Assembly (NCBI RefSeq): GCF_014203235.1
Contig: NZ_JACHIN010000005.1
Span: 1 to 64,000, forward strand
DNA: 64,000 nt
Direction of reading: 5' to 3'
Source of the DNA: Nonomuraea endophytica
GTDB lineage: Bacteria > Actinomycetota > Actinomycetes > Streptosporangiales > Streptosporangiaceae
Shown here in pieces: positions 8,768-17,145 of the stretch. The position numbers and the translations under genes are program-made. The first letter of the stretch is position 1. Each line of letters opens with the position of its first letter. Under the pieces are notes generated by a model. It saw only the letters and a list, made by a program, of their open reading frames with translations. It was not told where the DNA came from and did not search any database.

Positions 8768-9367
8768 TCACAGGCTCACCCCGGTCGCCCCGGCGGCGTA
8801 CGCGCGCAGGTGGCGCTCCGCGAGCGCGGGCGAGAGCGTGGGCACGGCCATCGTGATGTGCAGGCCGTAGCCGTCCTCCAGCGTGACGAGGTTGCGCGCG
8901 ATCGCCAGCGGCTCGTCGGTCAGCGTGAACGCGCCGGTGGCGGCGCCCGCCTGCAGGATGGCCGCGTAGATGCCGACCTGCCGCTCGTAGAGCTTGATGT
9001 AGGCGGCGGCGCAGGCGGCGTCGCGCCTGGCGATCGCGCCCAGCTCATACAGCAGGACGCACAGCTCGTCGCGCGGGTCGCCGGGCAGCCCGCTGGAGAT
9101 CATCGCCGACAGCTGGAGCCGCGGGTCGCTCTCGTGGCGCACGACGGCCTCGCGCTCGTCGCAGAACCGCTCGACGGCCTCGCGGTGTACCTCCCGCAGC
9201 AGGTCGGTGAGGCCGGGGAAGTAGTAGAGCACCGAGCCGGAGGACATGCCCGCCTCCTGCGACACGTCGCGCAGGCGCAGGCCGAGAAGCCCGCGTTCGA
9301 CGACGCTGCGCCTGGCCGCGGCGATGAGATGGGCGCGCCGCTCGTGGGCTCGGCTGGGTCGTGCCAT
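8768..9367 (-). CDS. TetR family regulator of the adjacent APC permease
   Basis: A 199-residue TetR protein. The helix-turn-helix holds LRLRDVSQEAGMSSGSVLYYFPGLTDLL in two segments, resembling the BetI-like subset. I chose the ATG at 9367 because GAGG lies just upstream; starts at 9379 and 9397 would place the operator dyad inside the coding sequence. The gene is divergent from the permease gene, with TTTGA dyads in the gap, suggesting control of uptake of the permease substrate. Confidence 0.88.
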   Translation of the reverse strand: MARPSRAHERRAHLIAAARRSVVERGLLGLRLRDVSQEAGMSSGSVLYYFPGLTDLLREVHREAVERFCDEREAVVRHESDPRLQLSAMISSGLPGDPRDELCVLLYELGAIARRDAACAAAYIKLYERQVGIYAAILQAGAATGAFTLTDEPLAIARNLVTLEDGYGLHITMAVPTLSPALAERHLRAYAAGATGVSL

Positions 9368-9381
9368 GGCACCTCGCATTC

Positions 9382-9453
9382 TTTGAAGGCATATCAAACT
9401 TTAGTCGGCCGCTCTTGACTGCGCTTCGGCGGAGTTCTTTGATGCTGGTTAAA
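9382..9453. promoter_or_regulatory. permease promoter with two putative TetR operator dyads
   Basis: TTTGA-N7-TCAAA (9382-9398) is one dyad and TTTGATGCTGGTTAAA (9438-9453) a second, weaker one; both follow the bases TTC. On the plus strand TTGACT (9415-9420) and TTTGAT (9438-9443), 17 bp apart, look like the permease promoter. The second dyad covers its -10, as expected for repression. Confidence 0.6.
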
Positions 9454-9468
9454 AGTATGGAGGCGCGG

Positions 9469-10839
9469 ATGAGCACGTCCCAGACCCGTCCCGGTGCCCG
9501 TCTCAAGCGCGGGCTGCGCGCGTTCGGAACTCTCCTGATCGTCCTGTCGGCCATCACACCCGCCTCGTCCGTCTTCATCATCGGCCCGGGCGTGGTCCGG
9601 CAGGCCGGGACGGGCGCGTTCTGGAGCTACGTCCTCGCCGCTGTGGTGGGCGTCTTCATGGCCTTCGTGTACGCCGAGCTGTCGTCGGCCTATCCGCTGA
9701 CCGGCGGCGAGTACACGATCATCGGCAGGACCCTCGGCCGGCTGCCCGGATTCCTGGCGCTGGTGCTGGTCCTGGTCACACAGCTGCTGATCCTCGCGGT
9801 GATTGCCCTGGGCGTCGGCACGTACCTGGGCGTGCTGTTCCCCGGCCTGCCCGGTCCACTGGCGGGCGCGGTCACGGTGGCGCTGGCCGCGGCGGTGGCG
9901 GTGTTCGACATCCGCTTCAACGCCGTGGTGACCGGCGTCTTCCTGGCCCTGGAGATGCTGGCGCTGCTCGCGCTGTCGGCCATCGGCGTGCTCAACGTCG
10001 AGCGCCCCTTCACCGACCTGCTGGTGAACCCGGTCGCGCCGGACGGCTCCCCCGCCACGCTCGGGCTGATCGCGCTCGCCACCGCCGTGGCGATCTTCTC
10101 CTACAACGGGTACGGCTCCGCCGTCTACTTCGGCGAGGAGACCCACGGCGCCCGGCGCAACATCGCCCGGGTCATCCTGTGGGCGCTGGCCATCACCGTC
10201 GCCGCCGAACTCATCCCGATCACCGCCGTCCTGCTGTCGGCCACCAGCCTCGACGGCGGCAACGTGGTCCAGCAGGTGGTCGCCGAGCACGGCGGCGGCA
10301 CCCTGAACACGCTGATCAGCCTGGGCGTCGCCCTGGCCATCGGCAACGCGGTGATCGCCATCATGCTGCTCACCGCGCGGCTGATCTTCAGCAGCGCCCG
10401 CGACGCGACCTGGCCGGCGCGGGTCAACACCCTCTTCGGCCGCATCCACCCGCGTTTCGGCACCCCCTGGACCGCGACGATCGCCGCCGGCGCGGTCAGC
10501 GCGGCGCTCTGCTTCGTGCCCGAGCGCTACCTGCTCGTCGTCACCGGCACCTCGCTGGTGGTGATCTACGCCGCCCTCTGCGTCGCCGTCATCGGCGGCC
10601 GCCGCAACGGCAGCACCGCCCACGGCGTCTACCGCATGCCGTTGTACCCGCTGGCGCCCGTCGCCGCCCTGGCCGCGCTGGCGTACGTGATCTACACCAG
10701 CGCCATCGACCCCGTGATCGGCCGCCCCAGCCTGATCGTCACCGCCGCCATCCTGGTCGCGGGCACGGTGGTCTATCTCACCGTGGTACGGCGGCGCGGC
10801 ACCTGGACCCTCCACGACCCCGGCGAGGAGAAGGACTGA
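9469..10839 (+). CDS. APC superfamily amino acid/polyamine permease
   Basis: A 456-residue transporter with about 12 hydrophobic helices. The first helix region SAITPASSVFIIGPGVVRQAG has the unwound small-residue motif of APC permeases, and SYNGYGSAVYFGEETHGARR is the loop before helix 7 typical of the superfamily. GGAGG sits 5 bp before the ATG at 9469, which decides this start over the in-frame ATG at 9457. Amino acid, polyamine or aromatic amine import is likely; the exact substrate is not visible. Confidence 0.88.
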   Translation: MSTSQTRPGARLKRGLRAFGTLLIVLSAITPASSVFIIGPGVVRQAGTGAFWSYVLAAVVGVFMAFVYAELSSAYPLTGGEYTIIGRTLGRLPGFLALVLVLVTQLLILAVIALGVGTYLGVLFPGLPGPLAGAVTVALAAAVAVFDIRFNAVVTGVFLALEMLALLALSAIGVLNVERPFTDLLVNPVAPDGSPATLGLIALATAVAIFSYNGYGSAVYFGEETHGARRNIARVILWALAITVAAELIPITAVLLSATSLDGGNVVQQVVAEHGGGTLNTLISLGVALAIGNAVIAIMLLTARLIFSSARDATWPARVNTLFGRIHPRFGTPWTATIAAGAVSAALCFVPERYLLVVTGTSLVVIYAALCVAVIGGRRNGSTAHGVYRMPLYPLAPVAALAALAYVIYTSAIDPVIGRPSLIVTAAILVAGTVVYLTVVRRRGTWTLHDPGEEKD

Positions 10840-10860
10840 ACGACACGCCGATTACGGATC

Positions 10861-10895
10861 TTCCGCATAACGCTCTAGCATTCCATTATCCGGAA
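10861..10895. promoter_or_regulatory. IclR tandem operator A, upstream of the iclR gene
   Basis: TTCCATTATCCGGAA (10881-10895) fits the dyad TTCYR-N5-YRGAA, and TTCCGCATAACGCTC (10861-10875), a half-matching copy, begins exactly 20 bp earlier. It lies immediately upstream of the IclR start, so it suggests autoregulation. Confidence 0.65.
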
Positions 10896-10912
10896 TAAGC
10901 GAGGGAGGCGTT

Positions 10913-11671
10913 ATGGCGGAGACCCAGTCACCGGTGGGAAGCGTGGACCGTGCCCTGCTGATCCTGCAGGAGATCGGCAGGCACAGCCGCGGAGTCACGC
11001 TCGACGAGCTGGCCACGCGGCTCGGGCTGCCCAAGAGTTCGCTCCATCGGCTGCTCGGCGCGTTGAAGCACCGGGGGTTCGCCGCGCAGCCCGAGCCGAG
11101 CGGGCCGTACTTCCTGGGCACCGAGATGCTCGCGACCGCGTTCAGGTTCTACGAGAGCATGGATCTGCGCACGCTCGTGCGGCCGCTGCTGCTGCGGCTC
11201 AGCGAGGAGTTCGCCGAGACCGTGCACATGGCGACGCTCGACGGCACCGAGGTGGTCTACCTGGACAAGGTCGAGGCGGTGCGCTCGATCACGATGACCT
11301 CGGTGGTGGGCGGGCGCAACGCCGCGCACTGCACGGGCGTGGGCAAGGCGCTGCTGGCCTGGACGTACCCGAGCGACGAGGCGATCAAGGCCTGGGCCGA
11401 GCGGTTCGGCCCGCTGTCGACCAGGACCCGCAACACGATCACGAACCCGGCGAAGCTGGCCACCCACCTCGACCAGGTACGGCGCCGCGGTTACGCGCTC
11501 GACCTGGAGGAGAACGAGCCGGGCGTGCGCTGCGTGGCGGCTCCCCTGTTCCTGGGCAGGACGTCCCCGGTCGCCGCGGTGAGCGTGACCGCGATCAAGG
11601 ACAGGATGCCGCCGGCCCGGATGGAGGAGCTGGGACACAGCCTGCGCAAGGCGATCGCCGAGCAGGGCTGA
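10913..11671 (+). CDS. IclR family transcriptional regulator of the sugar locus
   Basis: A 252-residue IclR protein. The winged helix-turn-helix spans residues 8-65, with the recognition region TLDELATRLGLPKSSLHRLLGAL, and the C-terminal effector domain contains the family stretch DKVEAVRSITM and the conserved AAHCTGVGKALLAW. GGAGG precedes the ATG. It is the only regulator in the 11-23 kb catabolic block, and the promoter regions of that block share one dyad motif in 20-bp-spaced pairs. I infer that this protein is the local regulator, probably a repressor released by a sugar-acid intermediate. Confidence 0.93.
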   Translation: MAETQSPVGSVDRALLILQEIGRHSRGVTLDELATRLGLPKSSLHRLLGALKHRGFAAQPEPSGPYFLGTEMLATAFRFYESMDLRTLVRPLLLRLSEEFAETVHMATLDGTEVVYLDKVEAVRSITMTSVVGGRNAAHCTGVGKALLAWTYPSDEAIKAWAERFGPLSTRTRNTITNPAKLATHLDQVRRRGYALDLEENEPGVRCVAAPLFLGRTSPVAAVSVTAIKDRMPPARMEELGHSLRKAIAEQG

Positions 11672-11704
11672 CGGTTGACAGCCCGATTCCCGGGGTGATG
11701 GTGT

Positions 11705-11739
11705 GGGTTTGGCGTGGAATGAGGTTCTGCATCGCGGAA
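11705..11739. promoter_or_regulatory. IclR tandem operator B, upstream of the lactonase gene
   Basis: TTCTGCATCGCGGAA (11725-11739) matches the dyad; the weaker GGGTTTGGCGTGGAA (11705-11719) begins 20 bp earlier and keeps the right half. A TTGACA -35 is at 11675-11680, so the pair lies over the start-site region, just before the ribosome-binding AAGGAGG. Confidence 0.65.
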
Positions 11740-11752
11740 AGAAGGAGGAGCC

Positions 11753-12634
11753 ATGGAGCCGGAGGTCGTTCCCGTGCCGCGGGCCAGCCTGGGCGAGGGG
11801 CCGCGCTGGGACGGGGAGACGGGCACGCTCCTGTGGGTGGACATCCCGGCCGGGCTGGTGCACCGGCTCGATCCGGCCGACGGCTCGCACGAGGTGACCG
11901 AGGTCGGCCGGCCGGTGGGCGTGGCGGTGCCCAGGATCGGCGGCGGGCTGGCGCTGGCGGTCATGGAGGGCTTCGCCGTACTGCGGGACGGGGGCGGGCC
12001 GCGCGACGGGCGAGGAGTGCGCGACGGGCGCGGGCTGGAGGTGGTCGCGGCGGTGACGGCGGCCGAGCGGCCGGGCAACCGGATGAACGACGGCGCCTGC
12101 GACCGCGCCGGGCGCTTCTTCGCCGGGACCAAGGCCGAGGACGACACGCCGGGCGCGGGCGCGCTCTACCGGCTCGACCCCGACGGGCGATGCGAGAGGG
12201 TGCTGGAGGGGGTCTCGATCTCCAACGGCATCGCCTGGAGCCCGGACGAGCGGCTGCTCTACTACGTGGACACCCCGACGGGCCGGGTGGACGTCTTCGA
12301 CTACGACCCGGCCAGCGGGCGGACGGCAGGGCGCCGGGTGTTCGCCGAGATCCCGCGCGGCTTCCCCGACGGGATCACGGTCGACGCCGACGGGCATGTG
12401 TGGGTCGCCCTGTGGGAGGGCGGCGCGGTCCTGCGCCTGCGGCCCGACGGGCGGCTCGACCTGGCCGTGGAGGTGCCCGCCGCCAACGTGACGAGCTGCG
12501 CCTTCGGCGGCCCCGGCCTCGGCGAGCTGTACATCACCACGGCCTGGGACGGCAGGACGGGCGGGGAGCTGTGGCGCTGCCGTACTCCCTATACGGGTCT
12601 CCCCGCCAACCCCTACCGCGACCTCAGCCCTTGA
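11753..12634 (+). CDS. SMP-30/gluconolactonase family lactonase
   Basis: A 293-residue six-bladed propeller enzyme that hydrolyses sugar lactones to aldonates. Family motifs are GEGPRWD near the N-terminus (metal-ligand Glu), NRMNDGACDRAGRFFAGT (Asn/Asp ligands), SNGIAWSPD and FPDGITVDADGHVWVALW. AAGGAGG precedes the ATG. The gene follows iclR by 81 bp, has its own operator pair, and converges with the sugar permease gene, overlapping it by 11 bp. It supplies the lactone-opening step expected of an oxidative sugar pathway. Confidence 0.9.
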   Translation: MEPEVVPVPRASLGEGPRWDGETGTLLWVDIPAGLVHRLDPADGSHEVTEVGRPVGVAVPRIGGGLALAVMEGFAVLRDGGGPRDGRGVRDGRGLEVVAAVTAAERPGNRMNDGACDRAGRFFAGTKAEDDTPGAGALYRLDPDGRCERVLEGVSISNGIAWSPDERLLYYVDTPTGRVDVFDYDPASGRTAGRRVFAEIPRGFPDGITVDADGHVWVALWEGGAVLRLRPDGRLDLAVEVPAANVTSCAFGGPGLGELYITTAWDGRTGGELWRCRTPYTGLPANPYRDLSP

Positions 12635-13436
12635 CCGCGCCGGTCAGCGCCTGCACGAACCGGCGCTGGCCGAACAGGAACACCGCGAGCACCGGAAGCG
12701 TGGTCAGCACGGTGCCCGCCATGATGGCCGGCCAGTCCGCCCGGTGCTGGCCCTGGAAGGTCGTCAGGCCCACCTGGACCGTGTAGTTGTCCTCCGAGTT
12801 GATCGCCACCAGCGGCCAGAACAGGTCGTTCCACGCCGTGATGAACGTGATGACCGCCAGCGCGGCCAGGGCGGGCCTGGCCACCGGCAGCACCACCCGG
12901 TAGAACGTCGCCACCCGCGAGCAGCCGTCGATGCGCGCCGCCTCCTCCAGCTCCTTCGGGAAGGACTGGAAGAACGAGGTCATCAGGAAGATGCCCACGG
13001 CCGAGGCGAGCTGCGGCACGATCAGCGCGCCCAGCGTGTCGGTCAGCCCGGCCTCGTTGAAGATCAGGAAGGTCGGGATGACGGTGAGCTGGAACGGGAT
13101 CAGCGCGGTGGCGATGACCAGGATCAGGACCAGCTTGGAGCCGGCGAACCTGATCCTGGCGAACGCGTAGCCGGCCATGCTGCACAGCACCACCTGGGCC
13201 ACCACGATCGCGCCCGAGACGATGATGCTGTTGACGAACCAGCGCAGGAAGTTCGAGCGCTCCACGACCGTGCGGTAGCCGCCCAGGTCGATGCTCTCCG
13301 GCCAGATCGCCGGGGGGAACCTGTTCAGCTCGGCCTGGGTCATCACCGAGCTCAGCAGCAGCCACACGAACGGCAGCATGACCACCGCCGACATCGGCAC
13401 CAGGAGCAGATGCCACCTGCCCGACCAGCGCCTCAT
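12624..13436 (-). CDS. sugar ABC transporter permease, second subunit (MalG type)
   Basis: A 270-residue CUT1-family inner-membrane permease with six helices. The ATPase-contacting EAA loop is ELEEAARIDGCSRVATFYRVVLPVARP. The ATG at 13436 overlaps the preceding permease stop as ATGA. It is last in the order GH4, binding protein, permease 1, permease 2. No ATPase gene lies in the operon, which is normal for actinobacterial CUT1 importers that share one MsiK-type ATPase. Confidence 0.93.
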   Translation of the reverse strand: MRRWSGRWHLLLVPMSAVVMLPFVWLLLSSVMTQAELNRFPPAIWPESIDLGGYRTVVERSNFLRWFVNSIIVSGAIVVAQVVLCSMAGYAFARIRFAGSKLVLILVIATALIPFQLTVIPTFLIFNEAGLTDTLGALIVPQLASAVGIFLMTSFFQSFPKELEEAARIDGCSRVATFYRVVLPVARPALAALAVITFITAWNDLFWPLVAINSEDNYTVQVGLTTFQGQHRADWPAIMAGTVLTTLPVLAVFLFGQRRFVQALTGAVKG

Positions 13437-14359
13437 GTCGTCACCCCCTTGCGCCGCGCGAGCAGCAGGCCGGCGACGATCAGCACCAGGGTTCCGGCGA
13501 ACAGGGCGTAGGCCACGGCCGCGCCGTACCCGGCGGTGGAGAAGCTGAAGGCGAGCTGCCACACGTAGTAGACGATGGTCACGGTCGCGTTGGCCGGGCC
13601 GCCCTTGGTCGTGGTCATGACCAGGTCGAAGAACTGCAGCGCGTCGATCACGCCCCACACGGTGAGGAAGATCGTCATCGGCCGCACCGACGGCACGATG
13701 ATGTGGCGGAACCTGGCCCAGGCGCCGGCGCCGTCGATCGCGGCGGCGTCCAGCACCTCCTTGCTGATCTCCTGGATGGCCGCCAGGTAGATCACCACGG
13801 CGAACCCGAAGCGGGTCCAGAAGAAGATCGCCGTGAGCACGAGCATCGCCTGCGAGGGGCTGCTGAGCAGGCCCTGCAGCGGCAGCCCGAGCTTGGCCAG
13901 CAGCCCGTTCACCAGGCCGAAGTCACGGTCGAAGACGAAGCCCATGAGCAGGCCCGTGGCGGTGGCCGACACGACGTAGGGCACGAGGAAGCAGGTCCGG
14001 TAGAACCCGATGCCGCGCACCTTCCTGTTCAGCAGCACCGCCACGAGCAGCCCGGCGATGAGCGAGGACGGGATGTACAACACCAGGAGCAGCCCGGTGT
14101 TGCGCAGCGCCTGGAAGAACACCGGGTCGGCCAGCAGCGCCCGGTAGTTGTCCAGCCCGACGTTGCGGCCCGGCGACATCAGGTCGGAGTCGGTGAACGA
14201 CAGCGCCAGCGCCCAGGCCATCGGAATGAGCGAGAACCCCAGGATGACCAGGGTCGCCGGCCCGGCGAAGGACCACCCGGCGATGTTCTCGCCGAGCTTT
14301 CTGCGGTCCTTCTGGCGCCGGTGCTGGCTGGCGGTGGCGCCGAGCGCGGTCGCGCTCAT
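13433..14359 (-). CDS. sugar ABC transporter permease, first subunit (MalF type)
   Basis: A 308-residue CUT1 permease with six predicted helices. The first begins near residue 27 (GWSFAGPATLVILGFSLIP), and the EAA loop is EISKEVLDAAAIDGAGAWARFRHIIVP. The start overlaps the end of the binding-protein gene by 4 bp and the stop overlaps the next permease start as ATGA, so the three genes are translationally coupled. Confidence 0.93.
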   Translation of the reverse strand: MSATALGATASQHRRQKDRRKLGENIAGWSFAGPATLVILGFSLIPMAWALALSFTDSDLMSPGRNVGLDNYRALLADPVFFQALRNTGLLLVLYIPSSLIAGLLVAVLLNRKVRGIGFYRTCFLVPYVVSATATGLLMGFVFDRDFGLVNGLLAKLGLPLQGLLSSPSQAMLVLTAIFFWTRFGFAVVIYLAAIQEISKEVLDAAAIDGAGAWARFRHIIVPSVRPMTIFLTVWGVIDALQFFDLVMTTTKGGPANATVTIVYYVWQLAFSFSTAGYGAAVAYALFAGTLVLIVAGLLLARRKGVTT

Positions 14360-15642
14360 GATCCCGGTACGGCCAGCGCCGCGTCGGCCTTCTTGGCCGC
14401 CTCGTCCAGGGCCGTCTTGGCGTCGCTCTTGCCGAGCAGGGCCTGGGCGATGCCTTCGGCGACGAACGCCGACACCCTCGGGTACCGCGTGGTCGGCGGC
14501 CGGACCCGCTTGGCGTTGGCCAGGTTGGCGGAGATCACATCAATGCCCGGATATTTCTTGAGATAGTCCTGGTAGCCGGACAGCTTGGTGATCGACTCGC
14601 GGATCGGCAGCGACCCCGTGTCGCTCATCCACACGAGCTGTTGTTCGGCCGAGGTCAGCCAGGCCAGGAACGTCGCCGCCGCCTTGACCCGGCGCTCGTC
14701 GTGCTGGAAGACCACCCAGTTGTCCGGCCCGGAGATGGTCTCGTGGTTGCCGTTCGTGCCGGGCAGCGGCGAGACGCCGTAGTCGACCTTGGCCGCCTGC
14801 AGGTCGGGCAGCACCCACGGCCCGGACATGAACATGGCCAGCCGTCCCGACTCGAACAGCTTCTGCCCCTTCTCGGCCGGGCTGGAGTCGAGGTAGAGCG
14901 ACTTGTCGTCCACGGCCATGCCGCGCAGCCGGTCGAGCGCCTGCTGGCCCTGGGGAGAGTTGAAGGCGGCCTTCTTGTGATCGGGCGTGAGGATGTCGCC
15001 GCCCGCCTGCCAGACCATCGGCCACAGGCCCCAGACCGCCTCCTCGCCGCCGCTGATCGGCCAGGTGGCGCCGAAGACGCCGGCCTTGGCGTCGGTGGAC
15101 TGCTTGGCCATCGCGCGGAAGTCGTCCCAGGTCCAGTCCGGGCCCGGTGGCTTGAGCCCGGCCTTGGCCAGGACCTTCTTGTTGTAGAGGACCACCATGT
15201 TGTCGACGACCGCGGGGAAGCCGATGACCTTGCCGTTGACGGTGATGGCCTCGCGTTCGCTGGCCCAGAAGTCCTGCCACTTGATGGCCGGGTCCTGGAC
15301 GAACTCGGTGAGGTCGGCCGTCTTGGGGTTCCTGGCGATGTTGGGCGCCCAGGAGCCGTAGAGGTAGGCGATGTCGGGGTAGGCGTCGGAGGTGAGCGCG
15401 GCGGTGATCTTGGGCAGCATGCCGTCCGCTGTGGCTCCGCCGGACTCGGTGTCGACCTTGATGTCCGGGTGGCTCTGGTTGAACTGGGCGACCAGCTTCT
15501 CGATCGACTTGGCGGAGGCGTCCTCCTGGCCGTGCCAGATGGTGATCTCCACCGGGCCGTTCGCCGCGGGTTCCTTGCCGCCTCCCCCGCAGCCGCTCAC
15601 GGCCAGCGCGAGGACCGCGGCCGCGGCCAGGGCCCGCCTCAT
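14356..15642 (-). CDS. sugar ABC transporter substrate-binding lipoprotein
   Basis: A 428-residue extracellular solute-binding protein (family 1). The signal peptide MRRALAAAAVLALAVSGC ends in a lipobox (VSGC), giving a lipidated Cys. The mature protein starts with VEITIWHGQEDASAK and has the usual aromatic-rich pocket region (YGSWAPN, VVLYNKK, SGPWVLPD). The ATG overlaps the GH4 stop as ATGA. It presumably captures the oligosaccharide or glycoside that the GH4 enzyme then cleaves inside the cell. Confidence 0.92.
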   Translation of the reverse strand: MRRALAAAAVLALAVSGCGGGGKEPAANGPVEITIWHGQEDASAKSIEKLVAQFNQSHPDIKVDTESGGATADGMLPKITAALTSDAYPDIAYLYGSWAPNIARNPKTADLTEFVQDPAIKWQDFWASEREAITVNGKVIGFPAVVDNMVVLYNKKVLAKAGLKPPGPDWTWDDFRAMAKQSTDAKAGVFGATWPISGGEEAVWGLWPMVWQAGGDILTPDHKKAAFNSPQGQQALDRLRGMAVDDKSLYLDSSPAEKGQKLFESGRLAMFMSGPWVLPDLQAAKVDYGVSPLPGTNGNHETISGPDNWVVFQHDERRVKAAATFLAWLTSAEQQLVWMSDTGSLPIRESITKLSGYQDYLKKYPGIDVISANLANAKRVRPPTTRYPRVSAFVAEGIAQALLGKSDAKTALDEAAKKADAALAVPGS

Positions 15643-16931
15643 CGCACGCCCTCCGGCATCAGGTCGCCGTGGGCGGCGATCATCTCGTCCACGAGATCGT
15701 GGATCTGCCGCAGCGTGAGGGTGGCCGCGGCGTTGGGGTCGAGCATGGCCGCGTGGTAGACGTGCTCGCGGCGCCCTTCGAGCGCGGCCAGCACGGTCAG
15801 CTCGCCCACGTTGAGGAACGTCCCGTTCAGGGCGGCGAGCTGCGGCGGCAGCGCGCCGATCCGGGTCGGGCGCACCCCGGCCCGGTCCACCAGGCACGGC
15901 ACCTCGACGCAGGCGCCGGCCGGGAGGTTGGCGATCAGGCCGTCGTTGCGCACGTTGCCGTGGACCACCCGGGGCGTGCCGGTCTCGATGGAGTGGATGA
16001 CCTCGGAGGCGAGCTCCATGGCGGGCTCGATCTCCACGCCTTCCCCCGCGGCCAGCCGCCGCCTGGTCTCCTCGTAGGTGTCGAGGTTCTCCTCCGACCA
16101 GCGCAGGTAGATCTCCACGGGGATGCGGAAGTGCTCGACCTGGTCGTCGTGATGGAGGAACCACGGCAGGTACTCCGAGCCGTGCTCGCTGGACTCGGTC
16201 GGGAAGTGGCCGAAGCGGCGGTACATCTCCACCCGCACGGTCCTGCGCAGTTCGGGGTCGGCGGCGATCACCTCGTCGAGCGCCGGATAGAGGTCGCGGC
16301 CCTGATGCTCGAACTTCAGCACGAACGCCTGGTGGTTGGCCCCGGCCGTGACGAAGGAGACCTCCTCCTCCGGCACGCCGACCAGCGAGGCCAGGCGGGC
16401 CTGGGTGTCGCGGACCGAGTGGCACAGACCCACCACGTTCTTGAACGGCGTGCCCTGGTAGACGGCGCGCGGGATCATCGCCATCGGGTTGGTGTAGTTG
16501 AGCAGGAGCGCGTCCGGCGCCAGTTCGGCCAGATCGTTGCCCAGTCCGACCATGACCGGGATCGTGCGCAGGGCGCGGAAGATGCCGCCGATGCCGAGGG
16601 TGTCGGCGATCGTCTGGCGCAGGCCGTAGCGGCGTGGGATCTCGAAGTCGGTGCGCGTGGCGGAGTACCCGCCGACCGCGATCTCGTTGATCACGTAGTC
16701 GGCGCCCTCGACGGCCCGGCGCCGGTCGAGGTGGGCCTCGACCTTGGCGCCCAGGCCCAGCTTGGCGACCATCCAGGCGGCCATGGCCTCCGCGGTGGCC
16801 AGCCGTTCCGCGTCGATATCGTGCAGGACGAGGGTGGTGGAATCCCCCAGTTCCGGAAATGTCAGAATGTCAGAGAGAACATTTTTGGTGAATTCGACGC
16901 TGCCCGCGCCGACGAACACGATGCGTGCCAT
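15639..16931 (-). CDS. GH4 family NAD- and metal-dependent glycosidase, alpha-galactosidase-like
   Basis: A 430-residue GH4 enzyme. The Rossmann start is ARIVFVGAGSVEFTKNVL, NYTNPMAMIPRAVY follows, and the metal ligands are the Cys of GLCHSVRDT and His of AGANHQAF; SSEHGSEYLPWF is typical of the MelA/AglA branch. GH4 enzymes act by transient oxidation at C3 with NAD and Mn, and the MelA-like motifs suggest an alpha-galactoside or alpha-galacturonide. I chose the ATG at 16931 over an in-frame GTG at 16949 because GGAGGG lies between them. It is first in the importer operon, downstream of a TATACT -10 at 16988-16993. Confidence 0.9.
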   Translation of the reverse strand: MARIVFVGAGSVEFTKNVLSDILTFPELGDSTTLVLHDIDAERLATAEAMAAWMVAKLGLGAKVEAHLDRRRAVEGADYVINEIAVGGYSATRTDFEIPRRYGLRQTIADTLGIGGIFRALRTIPVMVGLGNDLAELAPDALLLNYTNPMAMIPRAVYQGTPFKNVVGLCHSVRDTQARLASLVGVPEEEVSFVTAGANHQAFVLKFEHQGRDLYPALDEVIAADPELRRTVRVEMYRRFGHFPTESSEHGSEYLPWFLHHDDQVEHFRIPVEIYLRWSEENLDTYEETRRRLAAGEGVEIEPAMELASEVIHSIETGTPRVVHGNVRNDGLIANLPAGACVEVPCLVDRAGVRPTRIGALPPQLAALNGTFLNVGELTVLAALEGRREHVYHAAMLDPNAAATLTLRQIHDLVDEMIAAHGDLMPEGVR

Positions 16932-16987
16932 GGGCCACTTTCCCTCCACAGAGCACGAAGCGGGCGTGGGTCTCCGCTACGTGCGGC

Positions 16988-17035
16988 AGTATAACCAGCT
17001 ATCCGTAATACAGACCAGAATTCCATACTGTGGAA
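16988..17035 (-). promoter_or_regulatory. GH4 operon promoter with IclR tandem operator C
   Basis: On the minus strand TATACT (16988-16993) is a strong -10. Immediately upstream are ATCCGTAATACAGAC (17001-17015) and TTCCATACTGTGGAA (17021-17035), two copies of the 15-bp dyad starting 20 bp apart. They occupy the -35 region, so a bound regulator would block the polymerase. Confidence 0.65.
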
Positions 17036-17072
17036 TGATCGTCAGCACGGAATTCTCGACATCGAGAGAAGG

Positions 17073-17133
17073 TTGACAACCTCCGATCTTCCTCTGTTTC
17101 CTTAACTGCGGAACATGATTCCGCAATACGGAA
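17073..17133 (+). promoter_or_regulatory. GH114-like gene promoter with IclR tandem operator D
   Basis: TTGACA (17073-17078) is a perfect -35. TTCCGCAATACGGAA (17119-17133) is a perfect-arm dyad, and the weaker TCCTTAACTGCGGAA (17099-17113) begins 20 bp earlier, over the expected -10. The operators of the divergent GH4 operon end only about 40 bp away. Confidence 0.65.
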
Positions 17134-17145
17134 CGGAGGCTTGAT

